DNA from: Sva-07 sp963741755
Lineage (GTDB): Bacteria; Actinomycetota; Acidimicrobiia; Acidimicrobiales; Ilumatobacteraceae
DNA: 64,000 bases
Reading direction: 5' to 3'
Assembly: GCA_963741755.1 (NCBI GenBank)
Contig: CAVUJG010000022.1
Location: 62,001-126,000, forward strand
Both the position numbers and the translations under genes were made by a program. This document shows positions 7,641-15,122 of this stretch, piece by piece; within the stretch, counting starts at the first letter, position 1; each line of letters opens with the position of its first letter. The notes beneath the pieces are model-generated. The model saw nothing but the letters and a program-made list of their open reading frames with translations, was not told where the DNA came from and did no database searches.

Positions 7641-8522
7641 GTGCGGCCACTCCCCGATCTCTCGATTCGCCAACTCGAGTACCTCGTCGCCGTCGCCGAC
7701 GCCCCGTCGTGGGCCCTGGCCGCCGAGCGCGTCGGCGTGAGTCCCTCCGCCCTGTCGCAGGGGCTCGCCGAACTCGAGCGGCGTGTCGGGGTTCCGCTGT
7801 TCGAGCGCGATGGACGACGACGGCGCATCCGTGCGAGCGCCCAACCCGCCGTCGACCACGCCCGTCATGTTCTCGGCCTGACCGGCGACCTGGCCGACTG
7901 GGCCAGCCGACTGGCCCGAGGACGAGCGGGGCGCCTCCGCCTCGGCATGATCGACGCCGCCGCAGTCGGTCATCACTCCGAGCTGGTTCGCGCCTTCCGG
8001 CTGGAACACCCCGACGTCGACCTGCTGCTGCGCGTGGCGCCGTCAGCGCCGTTGCTCGATCTGCTGATCTCGGGCGAACTCGATCTCGTGGTGTGCGTCG
8101 AACCTCCCGTGAGGATCGACAGCATCGAGACCGAACCATTGCTCACCGAGGAGCTCGCCGTGTACGGCCCCCCGGACGGCGACATCGACACGCCCGCAGC
8201 CTGGGGGCCCTGGGTGCTGTTCCCCGCCGGCTCGCACACTCGCGCCGTGGTCGTCGAGGCCCTCGGCCGACTCGGAGCGCCGCTCGACGTCGCCGCAGAG
8301 AGCCACCAACCCGAGGTCGTTCGAGAGATGGTCCGCCTCGGCTCCGGTTGGACCGTGCTTCCGACGATTCAGGCCGAGCACGGAGATCGGGCGCTACCGC
8401 CGGGTCGACCGCTGACCAGCCGCCAACTCGTGATCGCCATGCGTCGCGACTCGGTACGAGACCCGGTCGTGGACGAATTCGCCGACCGACTCAGGCAGGC
8501 CGCTACGACGTCGACGGTGTGA
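7641..8522 (+). CDS. LysR family transcriptional regulator
   Basis: LysR-type activator/repressor of 293 aa starting at GTG 7641. The winged helix-turn-helix is at residues 5-65 (LSIRQLEYLVAVAD, AAERVGVSPSALSQGLAELE, LFERDGRRRRI). A substrate-binding domain follows (GRLRLGMIDAAAVGHHSELV onward). An ATG further upstream would lie inside divergent ino1, so the GTG was chosen. It overlaps by 20 bp, convergently, with the dehydratase gene. Targets may be ino1, itself or the dehydratase operon. No specific effector can be named. Confidence 0.9.
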   Translation: MRPLPDLSIRQLEYLVAVADAPSWALAAERVGVSPSALSQGLAELERRVGVPLFERDGRRRRIRASAQPAVDHARHVLGLTGDLADWASRLARGRAGRLRLGMIDAAAVGHHSELVRAFRLEHPDVDLLLRVAPSAPLLDLLISGELDLVVCVEPPVRIDSIETEPLLTEELAVYGPPDGDIDTPAAWGPWVLFPAGSHTRAVVVEALGRLGAPLDVAAESHQPEVVREMVRLGSGWTVLPTIQAEHGDRALPPGRPLTSRQLVIAMRRDSVRDPVVDEFADRLRQAATTSTV

Positions 8523-9477
8523 CGCCGCTGAGGACGTCACGGAACTGTGCGGTGTCGACGTTTCCTCCGCACAGCACGAAGGCGCTGCGAGCACCACGCT
8601 GGTCGAGCGGTTCGCTGAGCAGACCGGCGAGAGCGATCGCTCCCGCCGACTCAGCGACGTTGTGCGTCGTTCGATAGATGATCCGCATCGCGTCTGCCGT
8701 CGCATCGTCGGTCACGGCGACGATCCGCGCCGCACCGGCGACGATGCCGGCGATCGCCTCCGCATCCGGCGATCGGGTCGCCACTCCGTCGACGAACGTG
8801 GCGGCGGAATCCGTCGGCACCACTTCCCCACGCTCGAACGAGAGCAAGGTCGACGGAGCCCCCTCCGACACGACGCCCACGATGCTCGTGTCGAGGCCGA
8901 GCAGGTCGCGCACAGCGATCAGCGCATTGATTCCCGACCCCATCCCCACCGGCACGTACACCGTGTCGAGCGGGCCGGCGCCATCGAACAGTTCGAGCGC
9001 GTACGTCGCAACGCCGAGCACGAGGTCGCGGTGGAATGGCGGCACCGGTTCCAGGCCGCGCTCGGCGGCGAGCTCGAGGGAACGTTCGCGGGCTTCTTGG
9101 AAGTCCGCACCGAATTCGACGACGTCGGCACCGAGGGCTCGCATCGCTGCGTTCTTCTCGACGCTGTTGCCGTGCGGCACGAAGATGGTGACGGACCGCC
9201 CAGCGTGGCGACCCGCAAAGGCCAGACTCTGGCCGTGGTTGCCGCGGGTCGCGCTGACCACCCCCGTCACCTCGGGACGCTCGGTCACCAGACGGTGCAT
9301 GTAGACGAGCCCGCCACGCACCTTGAACGCACCGACGGGCGTGTGGTTCTCGTGTTTGACGATCACCCGAGACCCGGCGACCTCGTCGAGCAGCGGCCAC
9401 GAGTACTGCGGGGTCGGCGGGACGTGGCGACGCACGATCGCCGTCGCCTCGTCGAGTTCGTCGCGTTCGAACCTCAT
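8503..9477 (-). CDS. Threonine/serine dehydratase-like PLP enzyme
   Basis: Fold-type II PLP enzyme of 324 aa resembling threonine ammonia-lyase or serine/hydroxyamino-acid dehydratases. The PLP lysine is in VKHENHTPVGAFKVRGG (about residue 50). The asparagine loop SATRGNHGQSLAF and a phosphate-binding turn VGMGSGINAL are present. It has no C-terminal ACT regulatory domain, so it is the short catabolic/racemase-like form. The start ATG overlaps the stop of the cycloligase gene (ATGA, 9474-9477), so the two are co-translated. Substrate preference between Thr, Ser and beta-hydroxyaspartate cannot be told from the sequence. Confidence 0.88.
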   Translation of the reverse strand: MRFERDELDEATAIVRRHVPPTPQYSWPLLDEVAGSRVIVKHENHTPVGAFKVRGGLVYMHRLVTERPEVTGVVSATRGNHGQSLAFAGRHAGRSVTIFVPHGNSVEKNAAMRALGADVVEFGADFQEARERSLELAAERGLEPVPPFHRDLVLGVATYALELFDGAGPLDTVYVPVGMGSGINALIAVRDLLGLDTSIVGVVSEGAPSTLLSFERGEVVPTDSAATFVDGVATRSPDAEAIAGIVAGAARIVAVTDDATADAMRIIYRTTHNVAESAGAIALAGLLSEPLDQRGARSAFVLCGGNVDTAQFRDVLSGVTPSTS

Positions 9478-9962
9478 CGGAGCACGCCTCGATCGGTCAC
9501 CACGACGTCCATCGTGACGTCGTGCGGTTCGGTCGGCAGCGCGTCGACGATCTGTTCGATGAAGCAGACCCCAATCGCGACGCAGTCCGGCCGCGCATCG
9601 GACAGGAATCGGTCGTACCATCCACCGCCCTGACCCAGGCGGACACCCGCTGCCGTGAACGCCAGACCTGGCACGATCACGACGTCGGGCCACCTCGGGT
9701 CGACATCGGCCTCGGGCGCGGCAGCGAGGCGTCCCGTTGCGGCGCACCACACGAGTAGCGAGCGAGTGTCGGGCTCACCGGGCAGCGTGTCGAACACGAG
9801 GAGCGTGTCGGCGAGGGCGAGCTCGGGGAGCACTGTCAGGTGGCGCCACACCTCCTCCGAACGCTCGGGAGCATCAGGGAGCGAACGTCGCAACGCACGC
9901 ATCTGCGCCCGCAGGGTCGACTTCGCATCGGCCTGCGGCGTCGGTGCCGTGCGATCGGTCAT
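9474..9962 (-). CDS. 5-formyltetrahydrofolate cyclo-ligase family protein
   Basis: ATP-dependent conversion of 5-formyl-THF to 5,10-methenyl-THF. The product is 162 aa, a little shorter than most family members (about 180-200). The signature GVRLGQGGGWYDRFL is present, as are PGLAFTAAGVRLG and the C-terminal PTEPHDVTMDVVVTD. The N-terminus has the usual basic helix (KSTLRAQMRALRRSL). It is upstream of and coupled to the dehydratase gene and divergent from the flavin reductase gene 26 bp away. Confidence 0.9.
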   Translation of the reverse strand: MTDRTAPTPQADAKSTLRAQMRALRRSLPDAPERSEEVWRHLTVLPELALADTLLVFDTLPGEPDTRSLLVWCAATGRLAAAPEADVDPRWPDVVIVPGLAFTAAGVRLGQGGGWYDRFLSDARPDCVAIGVCFIEQIVDALPTEPHDVTMDVVVTDRGVLR

Positions 9963-9988
9963 CGGTCGGCAGCGTACAGTTGGCCCCG

Positions 9989-10531
9989 ATGAGCGAACCG
10001 ACGCAACTCCCCGATGCCGATGCCGTCCCCTTCGATTCGAAGCACTTCCGTACGGTCCTCGGTCACTTCCCCACCGGGGTGACCGTCATCACCGGCATGG
10101 CCGAGGGTGACCGTCCGCACGGATTCACCATCGGCTCGTTCACCTCCGTGTCGCTCGATCCGCCGCTGGTCGGTTTCCTCCCGCAAACCGACTCCGAAAC
10201 GTGGGCCTTGATGGCCGATGCCGGCAGTTTCTGCGTCAATGTGCTCAGCGACAAGCAGAGCGACTTGTGCTGGAAGTTCGCGAAGAGCGGCACCGAGGCG
10301 GCCCGCTTCGATGGCGTCGAGTGGCACGCCGCACCGTCGGGCGCCCCGGTACTGGAGCGAGCCGTTGCGTGGATCGACTGCCAGGTCGAGCAGGTCTACG
10401 AGATGGGCGACCACTACTTCGTGCTGGGTCGCGTCACATCGCTCGATGCCGACGCCGACCACGACGGCCTGCCTCCGCAGCCGCTCGTGTTCTACCGCGG
10501 CACGATCGGCGGGTTCGCGGCCGAAGGCTGA
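9989..10531 (+). CDS. Flavin reductase-like domain protein
   Basis: FMN-binding split-barrel protein of 180 aa, of the flavin reductase family that supplies reduced flavin to two-component monooxygenases. Family motifs are FRTVLGHFPTGVTVIT near the N-terminus, GFTIGSFTSVSLDPPLVGF for flavin binding, and DHYFVLGRVTSL with PLVFYRG at the end. No monooxygenase partner is adjacent. The start at ATG 9989 lies 26 bp from the divergent cycloligase start, so the promoters must overlap. Confidence 0.92.
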   Translation: MSEPTQLPDADAVPFDSKHFRTVLGHFPTGVTVITGMAEGDRPHGFTIGSFTSVSLDPPLVGFLPQTDSETWALMADAGSFCVNVLSDKQSDLCWKFAKSGTEAARFDGVEWHAAPSGAPVLERAVAWIDCQVEQVYEMGDHYFVLGRVTSLDADADHDGLPPQPLVFYRGTIGGFAAEG

Positions 10532-10550
10532 CGGACCCCACGTTCTCGTC

Positions 10551-10581
10551 AACAAATGCACCTGCAGGAGGCACACTTGTT
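10551..10581. repeat. Imperfect palindrome after the flavin reductase gene
   Basis: AACAA and TTGTT flank a CCTGCAGG centre, with TG and CA pairs between them. It could be a weak terminator of the upstream gene or an operator for the downstream membrane protein. There is no T-tract and no other copy seen. Confidence 0.3.
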
Positions 10582-10623
10582 CACGAGATCGGAATCGGTG
10601 GGGCGGGTTGCGAGACTGTCGAC

Positions 10624-11007
10624 ATGGAACGACGTGTGCCACTCGCTGTCGGAATCGATGTCTTCTCGGTCACGCTCTTCGTGGCGGTCGGTCGCCGCGA
10701 GCACGAACGTGACTCCGCCATCGCCGGACTGATCGACACCGCCGCCCCGTTCCTGCTCGCACTCGCGCTCGCCTGGGTGCTGTTGCGAGCATGGCGACGT
10801 CCGACCGACTGGCGCACGGGCGTCGGAGTTTGGGCAATCACCCTGGTGGCCGGAATGCTTCTGCGGAATCTGGTCTTCGGCGATGGAACGGCAACGTCGT
10901 TCGTGATCGTCGCTGCGTCGTTCCTGGCGCTGTTCCTGGTCGGTTGGCGAGTCGCGTTCGGGTTGATCGAGCGACGCTCGACTCGGACGTCCACCCGCCC
11001 CGCCTGA
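10624..11007 (+). CDS. DUF3054 membrane protein
   Basis: Small integral membrane protein of 127 aa with four predicted hydrophobic helices (about 6-22, 40-60, 70-90 and 97-115) and a basic C-terminal tail. The pattern DVFSVTLFVAVGRREHE at the N-terminus and GVGVWAITLVAGMLLRNLVFG in the middle matches the actinobacterial DUF3054 family, of unknown function. It is a single gene in its orientation with no informative neighbour. Confidence 0.8.
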   Translation: MERRVPLAVGIDVFSVTLFVAVGRREHERDSAIAGLIDTAAPFLLALALAWVLLRAWRRPTDWRTGVGVWAITLVAGMLLRNLVFGDGTATSFVIVAASFLALFLVGWRVAFGLIERRSTRTSTRPA

Positions 11008-11037
11008 GGTCGGCTTGCTGGCCGGTGAACCGCCGGC

Positions 11038-11484
11038 TCAGATGGGAGCGACGCCGTGGGCGGTCCAGTAGTCGTTGATCGACTTCTGGATGCGCACGTA
11101 CCAGATGAGGTTGCCGATGATCGGCAGCAGGAACCACAGACCCCAGATGGTGGTGATCGGCGGCTCTTTGCCCTCACGACGATAGAGCTGCTCGACTTCG
11201 CCGGCCATCAGGAACATCGTGACGGGCGAAATGAAGAGCGTGATGAGCATGTAGGCGACGCCACCGAGGCCGGTGTTGGCGTGCCGCTTGATCTCGTCGC
11301 CGTTCTGATACGACCACACGAGTGTCCAGATCCCGAGGGTGACGATCGTGAGGAAGATGACCATGCCGATCGAACGTTGAGTACCGAGCGTCCCGGTCGC
11401 TGCCGAGGCGGCCGGGGGTGCTGGCGGCGGTGAAGACACGTCGTTGCCTGGCAGGTTCTCGGACGGCGGGGGCATGTCGGTCAT
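11038..11484 (-). CDS. DUF4234-like membrane protein
   Basis: 148 aa. A disordered Pro/Ala/Ser-rich N-terminus (about 1-38) is followed by GTQRSIGMVIFLTIVTLGIW, a DUF4234-type first membrane helix, then WSYQNGDEIKRHANTGLGGV, a second helix (ISPVTMFLMAGEV) and a third (WFLLPIIGNLIWYVRIQ). The family function is unknown. The ATG at 11484 was chosen because the frame upstream has no recognisable start. It is convergent with the DUF3054 gene and divergent from the serine hydrolase. Confidence 0.75.
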   Translation of the reverse strand: MTDMPPPSENLPGNDVSSPPPAPPAASAATGTLGTQRSIGMVIFLTIVTLGIWTLVWSYQNGDEIKRHANTGLGGVAYMLITLFISPVTMFLMAGEVEQLYRREGKEPPITTIWGLWFLLPIIGNLIWYVRIQKSINDYWTAHGVAPI

Positions 11485-11549
11485 GCGCACAACGTACTGC
11501 GGGGACCGTCGACTCGTCAGTGATGCCATGCGTACGCCAAGCTCGCCGT

Positions 11550-12788
11550 ATGACCGCACTGAAGATCGAGATCGATCCCGCCGACGTCGGCTTCGCGCCC
11601 GACCGCCTTGCACGCATCGATCGGCACTTCCAGGGCTACATCGACCAGAAGAAGCTTGCCGGCTGGCACGTCGCCGTCAGCCGAAGAGGTCAGCTCGTTC
11701 ACTCGTCGACCGCTGGCCATCGCGACATCGCCAGCGGTGCGCCGTTCACCGACGACACCGTCGTGCGGATGTTCTCGATGACCAAGCCGATCACCTCGGT
11801 CGCGGCGATGATGCTCTACGAAGAGGGCCTGCTCGAACTCAAGTCACCGATCTCGAAGTGGTTGCCCGAGTTCGCCGACACTCGGGTGTACCGCTCGGGG
11901 TCGTTCCTGGCACCGGTCACCGAGCCGCAGGTCGAACCGATACGCGTCTGGCATCTGCTCACTCACACCTCTGGGCTCACCTACGGGTTCCACAACACGC
12001 ACGTGACCGACGCGATCTACCGACGGGGCGGGTTCGAGTGGGGCAATCCGCCCGGCGCCACGCTTGCCGAATGCTGCGAGATGTGGGCGAAGATGCCGCT
12101 CGCGTTCCAGCCTGGGAGCGAGTGGAACTACGGCGTGTCGACCGACGTGTTGGGCCGACTTGTCGAGGTCGTGTCGGGCATGGCGCTCGACGAGTTCTTC
12201 CGGACCCGCATCTTCGAGCCACTCGGCATGACCGACACCGGCTTCCACGTGCCCGACGACTCGATGGATCGACTCGCCACGCTCTACGTCCGCAACCCGG
12301 CGACCGGTGAGGCGATCGCCGCGCCCGACGCCCTCGGGCGGGCATCGAACAAGCCGCCGGCAATGCTCGGTGGCGGCGGCGGGCTGGTCGGCACGGCGCA
12401 CGACTACCTGCGCTTTGCTCACATGCTGCTCAACCGGGGCGAACTCGACGGCGTCCGGCTGCTCGGCAGCCGCACCGTCGACTACATGACCCGCAATCAC
12501 CTCCCCGGCAACGCCGACCTCGAGGCCTACGGCCGACCGTTGTTTGCCGAGACGAGCTTTGACGGGGTCGGCTTCGGGCTCGGGTTCTCGGTGGTCCTCG
12601 ATGCCGCCGCGAACAAGGTGCTGCGGTCCGAGGGCGAGTACTCGTGGGGCGGCGCCGCCAGCACGATCTTCTGGGTCGACCCCGCGCAGGAGGTCGTGGC
12701 GTTGTTCCTCACCCAGCTCCTCCCGTCGAGCACCTATCCGATCCGCTCGCAACTGAACCAGCTCGTCCAGCAGGCGCTCGTCGACTGA
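11550..12788 (+). CDS. Serine hydrolase, beta-lactamase class C / EstB-like family
   Basis: 412-aa serine hydrolase with the penicillin-binding/beta-lactamase fold. The nucleophile motif SMTK (about residue 75) and the tyrosine motif WNYGVSTDVLGRLVE are present, followed by GGGGLVGTAHDYLRFAHMLL. Such proteins are esterases, D-amino peptidases or transesterases more often than true beta-lactamases. There is no signal peptide, so a cytoplasmic role is likely. The stop codon TGA forms the first bases of a 33-bp palindromic repeat shared with the convergent TetR gene. Confidence 0.9.
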   Translation: MTALKIEIDPADVGFAPDRLARIDRHFQGYIDQKKLAGWHVAVSRRGQLVHSSTAGHRDIASGAPFTDDTVVRMFSMTKPITSVAAMMLYEEGLLELKSPISKWLPEFADTRVYRSGSFLAPVTEPQVEPIRVWHLLTHTSGLTYGFHNTHVTDAIYRRGGFEWGNPPGATLAECCEMWAKMPLAFQPGSEWNYGVSTDVLGRLVEVVSGMALDEFFRTRIFEPLGMTDTGFHVPDDSMDRLATLYVRNPATGEAIAAPDALGRASNKPPAMLGGGGGLVGTAHDYLRFAHMLLNRGELDGVRLLGSRTVDYMTRNHLPGNADLEAYGRPLFAETSFDGVGFGLGFSVVLDAAANKVLRSEGEYSWGGAASTIFWVDPAQEVVALFLTQLLPSSTYPIRSQLNQLVQQALVD

Positions 12789-12818
12789 TTACATCAGGGG
12801 TCAGACCCGCGATGTAAC
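12787..12818 (-). repeat. 33-bp palindromic repeat, copy 1
   Basis: Arm GATTACATC, core GGGTCAGACCC, and a degenerate right arm GATGTAAC. It lies exactly between two convergent genes and overlaps both stop codons (TGA at 12786-12788 on plus, TGA at 12801-12803 on minus). A nested hairpin is possible on either strand. Confidence 0.9.
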
Positions 12819-13424
12819 ACCCACCGCGCGGTCGCATGTAGAGGCGAAGAGGGCGTCGACGTCGTCGAGCCAGTCGAGGTGATGGTTCGCCTCCAGGCTG
12901 ACGAAGCCGTGCAGCTGCGACCAGGCAGCGATCGCCCGGGTACGGGTGGCCGCCGACCAGCTGGCGATGTCGTTGCCCTGCTCGCCGCTCAGCTCCGCCA
13001 TCGCCTGCGCCAACGGCAACAGGACGCTCGTCTGGGCGCCGATCGTCGGGCCGCCTGCGGGCGCCACGTAGCCCGGAAGCACGTCGGTGAACACGAGCGT
13101 GAAGCGCGCCGGGTGGCGCAGCGCGAAGCGTCGATATCCCGCCATGGCCTGGCACGCACGATCAGCAGGTCCGGCCTGCGGGTCAACGCCCGCCGCCACC
13201 TCTTCGGCCATCTCGGCATAGATCTCGACGATCAGCTCGGTGTGCAACGCATCGAGGCTCTCGAAGTAGGTGTACAGCGTCGACGGGCTGACGCCCACCG
13301 AGCGGGCGAGCGCTCGCCAGTTGACCGCCGACGGTCCGCCGTCATCGAGTTGGGTGAGCGCGGCGTCGAGCACGTCTCGACGCAGCGCCTGTTGCTGTTG
13401 CTCGCGACGGCTGAGTGCGGCCAT
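12801..13424 (-). CDS. TetR family transcriptional regulator
   Basis: 207-aa TetR repressor from ATG 13424. The helix-turn-helix is at about 10-60 (RRDVLDAALTQLDDGGPSAV, then SVGVSPSTLYTYFESLDAL). The effector domain has the TetR_C-type pattern GYRRFALRHPARFTLVFTD. Its last codons (VTSRV, stop) are supplied by repeat copy 1. It is divergent from the epimerase gene, whose promoter carries a TTGAACAGTGTTCGA dyad, so it probably represses that gene and itself. A longer start at 13508 is possible but would overlap the promoter. Confidence 0.85.
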   Translation of the reverse strand: MAALSRREQQQQALRRDVLDAALTQLDDGGPSAVNWRALARSVGVSPSTLYTYFESLDALHTELIVEIYAEMAEEVAAGVDPQAGPADRACQAMAGYRRFALRHPARFTLVFTDVLPGYVAPAGGPTIGAQTSVLLPLAQAMAELSGEQGNDIASWSAATRTRAIAAWSQLHGFVSLEANHHLDWLDDVDALFASTCDRAVGVTSRV

Positions 13425-13488
13425 GACGCCGAGCGTAGTCCGCTGTTCGAACGCTGTACGGCACTCGAACGATGTGACGGTTGTCTCG

Positions 13489-13517
13489 TTGACAGCGAGC
13501 CGGGCCATCTCTAACTT
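13489..13517 (+). promoter_or_regulatory. Sigma-70-like promoter of the epimerase operon
   Basis: TTGACA at 13489-13494, a 17-bp spacer, and TAACTT at 13512-13517. This is a perfect -35 with a fair -10, 45 bp before the GTG start. It is among the clearest promoters in the window. Confidence 0.65.
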
Positions 13518-13530
13518 GAACAGTGTTCGA
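13516..13530. promoter_or_regulatory. Candidate TetR operator
   Basis: TTGAACAGTGTTCGA is a 15-bp dyad with one mismatch (TTGAACA / TGTTCGA around a G). It overlaps the 3' end of the -10 element and the expected transcription start, a classic repressor position. The TetR gene is transcribed divergently next to it. Confidence 0.6.
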
Positions 13531-13562
13531 CTTCAGATCAACGTTCGAGAAAGCAGCCTGAC

Positions 13563-14522
13563 GTGACCGATCCCATTGCAACCGCCTCACCGGACCAGCA
13601 GCACCATGTCGTGCTCGGCGCCGGACCGGTCGGCCGAGCCGTCGTGGCCCGACTCGTCGAGTCCGGCTCGACACCGACGGTCGTCACGCGTTCAGGCACC
13701 GGCCTCCCCGGCGCCACTGCTCGACGAGCAGACATCGCCGTGCCCGACGAACTCGCCGCCGCGACCGAGAGTGCCGACGTCGTCTACCAGTGCGCCCAGC
13801 CCGAGTACGACCGTTGGCCGCAGGAGTTCCCGCCGCTGCAGTCCGGCGTCATCGATGCGGTCTCCCGCTCGGACTCGCTGCTCGTCGTGGTCGAGAACCT
13901 GTACGGCTACGGGCCCGTCGACGGCTCGCTCACCGAGACACTGCCGCTACGAGCCCGCACCAGGAAGGGCGCCGTTCGCGCCCGCATGCACCTCGACCTC
14001 GTCGAGGCCCATCAGGCCGGTCGGATCCGGATGGTCGTGGCCCGTGCATCCGACTTCGTCGGACCCCACGTCGACGGGTCCGCGTTCGGCGAGCGCTTCG
14101 TGTCACAGATTGCCGCCGGCAGGAAGGTCGACGTCCTCGGCGACCCGGACGCGCTCCACTCGGTGACCTACGTCCCCGACCTCGCTGCTGCGATGGTCGA
14201 GTTGACCCAGGCGCCGCAGTCCTGGGGCCGGGCCTGGCACGTCCCGAATGCTCCCGCGGTCACCCAACGCGAACTGGTGGCGATCGCGGCCAGGGCGGCG
14301 GGGACCGAACCGACCGTTCGGCGAGTCGCCCGGTGGCAACTGAAGGCACTCGGCATGTTCTCCGCGCCGATGCGCGAGACCGTCGAGATGGCCTACGAGT
14401 TCGAGCACGACTTCGTCGTCGACCACAGCGACTACGCCCGACACTTCGGCGACCACGCAACACCGCTGGCGGCGGCGTTCAGCGCAACGATGCACAACGC
14501 CTCGCTGGTCGGTGCGGCATGA
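13563..14522 (+). CDS. NAD-dependent epimerase/reductase (extended SDR, NmrA-like)
   Basis: 319-aa Rossmann-fold protein. The nucleotide loop is VVLGAGPVGRAVVARL (GxGxxG type), followed by ESADVVYQCAQPEYDRW, an active-site region VVVENLYGYGPVDG, and HSVTYVPDLAAAMVELTQAP, typical of sugar-nucleotide epimerase-like reductases. A conventional YxxxK is not obvious, so atypical SDR is the safer label. The GTG start at 13563 follows the TetR-controlled promoter. It is coupled by ATGA to the downstream membrane protein. The substrate is unknown. Confidence 0.8.
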   Translation: MTDPIATASPDQQHHVVLGAGPVGRAVVARLVESGSTPTVVTRSGTGLPGATARRADIAVPDELAAATESADVVYQCAQPEYDRWPQEFPPLQSGVIDAVSRSDSLLVVVENLYGYGPVDGSLTETLPLRARTRKGAVRARMHLDLVEAHQAGRIRMVVARASDFVGPHVDGSAFGERFVSQIAAGRKVDVLGDPDALHSVTYVPDLAAAMVELTQAPQSWGRAWHVPNAPAVTQRELVAIAARAAGTEPTVRRVARWQLKALGMFSAPMRETVEMAYEFEHDFVVDHSDYARHFGDHATPLAAAFSATMHNASLVGAA

Positions 14523-15088
14523 GCGCCGTCGTGGTGTCGCCGAGCCATCCCGCCACGGGCCACGCGGCAGCGGTGGCGGGCCGATGGATGGCGGGCTTTC
14601 TCGGCTTCCCGATCGGTGGACTCCTCGCCCTCTCGACCGTCGGCGCGATCGACACGACCGCGGCCGCACTCGTCGGTGGCGCACTCACGGGAGCGGTGCT
14701 CGGCGGTGCGCAGTCATTGGGCTCGCCGGCACTGCCACGTGCATCGTGGATCGCGGCGACGGCGGCCGGGCTCTCGGTCGGATTGGCGATCGGCAGCACC
14801 GTCGTCGACTTCAGCACTTCCCTCGGCGCGCTCGCCGCGCAGGGAGCGGTCTGCGGGGCGGTGATCGGCGTCATGCAGGCGTTCGTCCTCGCACGCTCGA
14901 CCTCCGTCGGTCGGTTGCGGTCGGCGCTGTGGATCCCGTTCCTGTCGGCGTGTTGGGCGCTCGGCTGGGCGATCACGACATCGGCCGGCGTCGACGTCGA
15001 ACGGCAGTACACCGTGTTCGGCGCCACCGGGGCGATCACGGTGACCGCATTGACCTCGGTCCTGCCCCTGGCCCTGCGCCGCCGCTGA
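14519..15088 (+). CDS. Small multi-helix membrane protein
   Basis: 189-aa protein with about five hydrophobic helices rich in Gly and Ala (FLGFPIGGLLALSTVGAID, ALVGGALTGAVLGGAQSLG, AATAAGLSVGLAIGSTVVDF, and two more). The glycine-rich repeated pattern suggests internal duplication. I do not recognise the family. Translation starts inside the upstream epimerase stop codon (ATGA), so both are made from one TetR-controlled message. It ends two bases before repeat copy 2. Confidence 0.75.
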   Translation: MSAVVVSPSHPATGHAAAVAGRWMAGFLGFPIGGLLALSTVGAIDTTAAALVGGALTGAVLGGAQSLGSPALPRASWIAATAAGLSVGLAIGSTVVDFSTSLGALAAQGAVCGAVIGVMQAFVLARSTSVGRLRSALWIPFLSACWALGWAITTSAGVDVERQYTVFGATGAITVTALTSVLPLALRRR

Positions 15089-15089
15089 C

Positions 15090-15122
15090 GATTACATCGC
15101 GGGTCTGACCCCTGTTGTAATC
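15090..15122 (+). repeat. 33-bp palindromic repeat, copy 2
   Basis: GATTACATC, core GGGTCTGACCC, right arm GTTGTAATC (one mismatch). It sits between convergent genes and overlaps the first two bases of the ilvD stop codon on the minus strand. Confidence 0.92.

Noticed and set aside
6188..8677. 829-aa plus-strand ORF across ino1 and LysR
   Set aside because: Antisense to ino1, composition of a third-position shadow; ino1 and LysR on their own frames have clear family motifs.
13763..15088. 432-aa extended frame upstream of the membrane protein (13790 start)
   Set aside because: Residues before 14519 are a frame shadow of the epimerase; the ATGA overlap sets the start at 14519.
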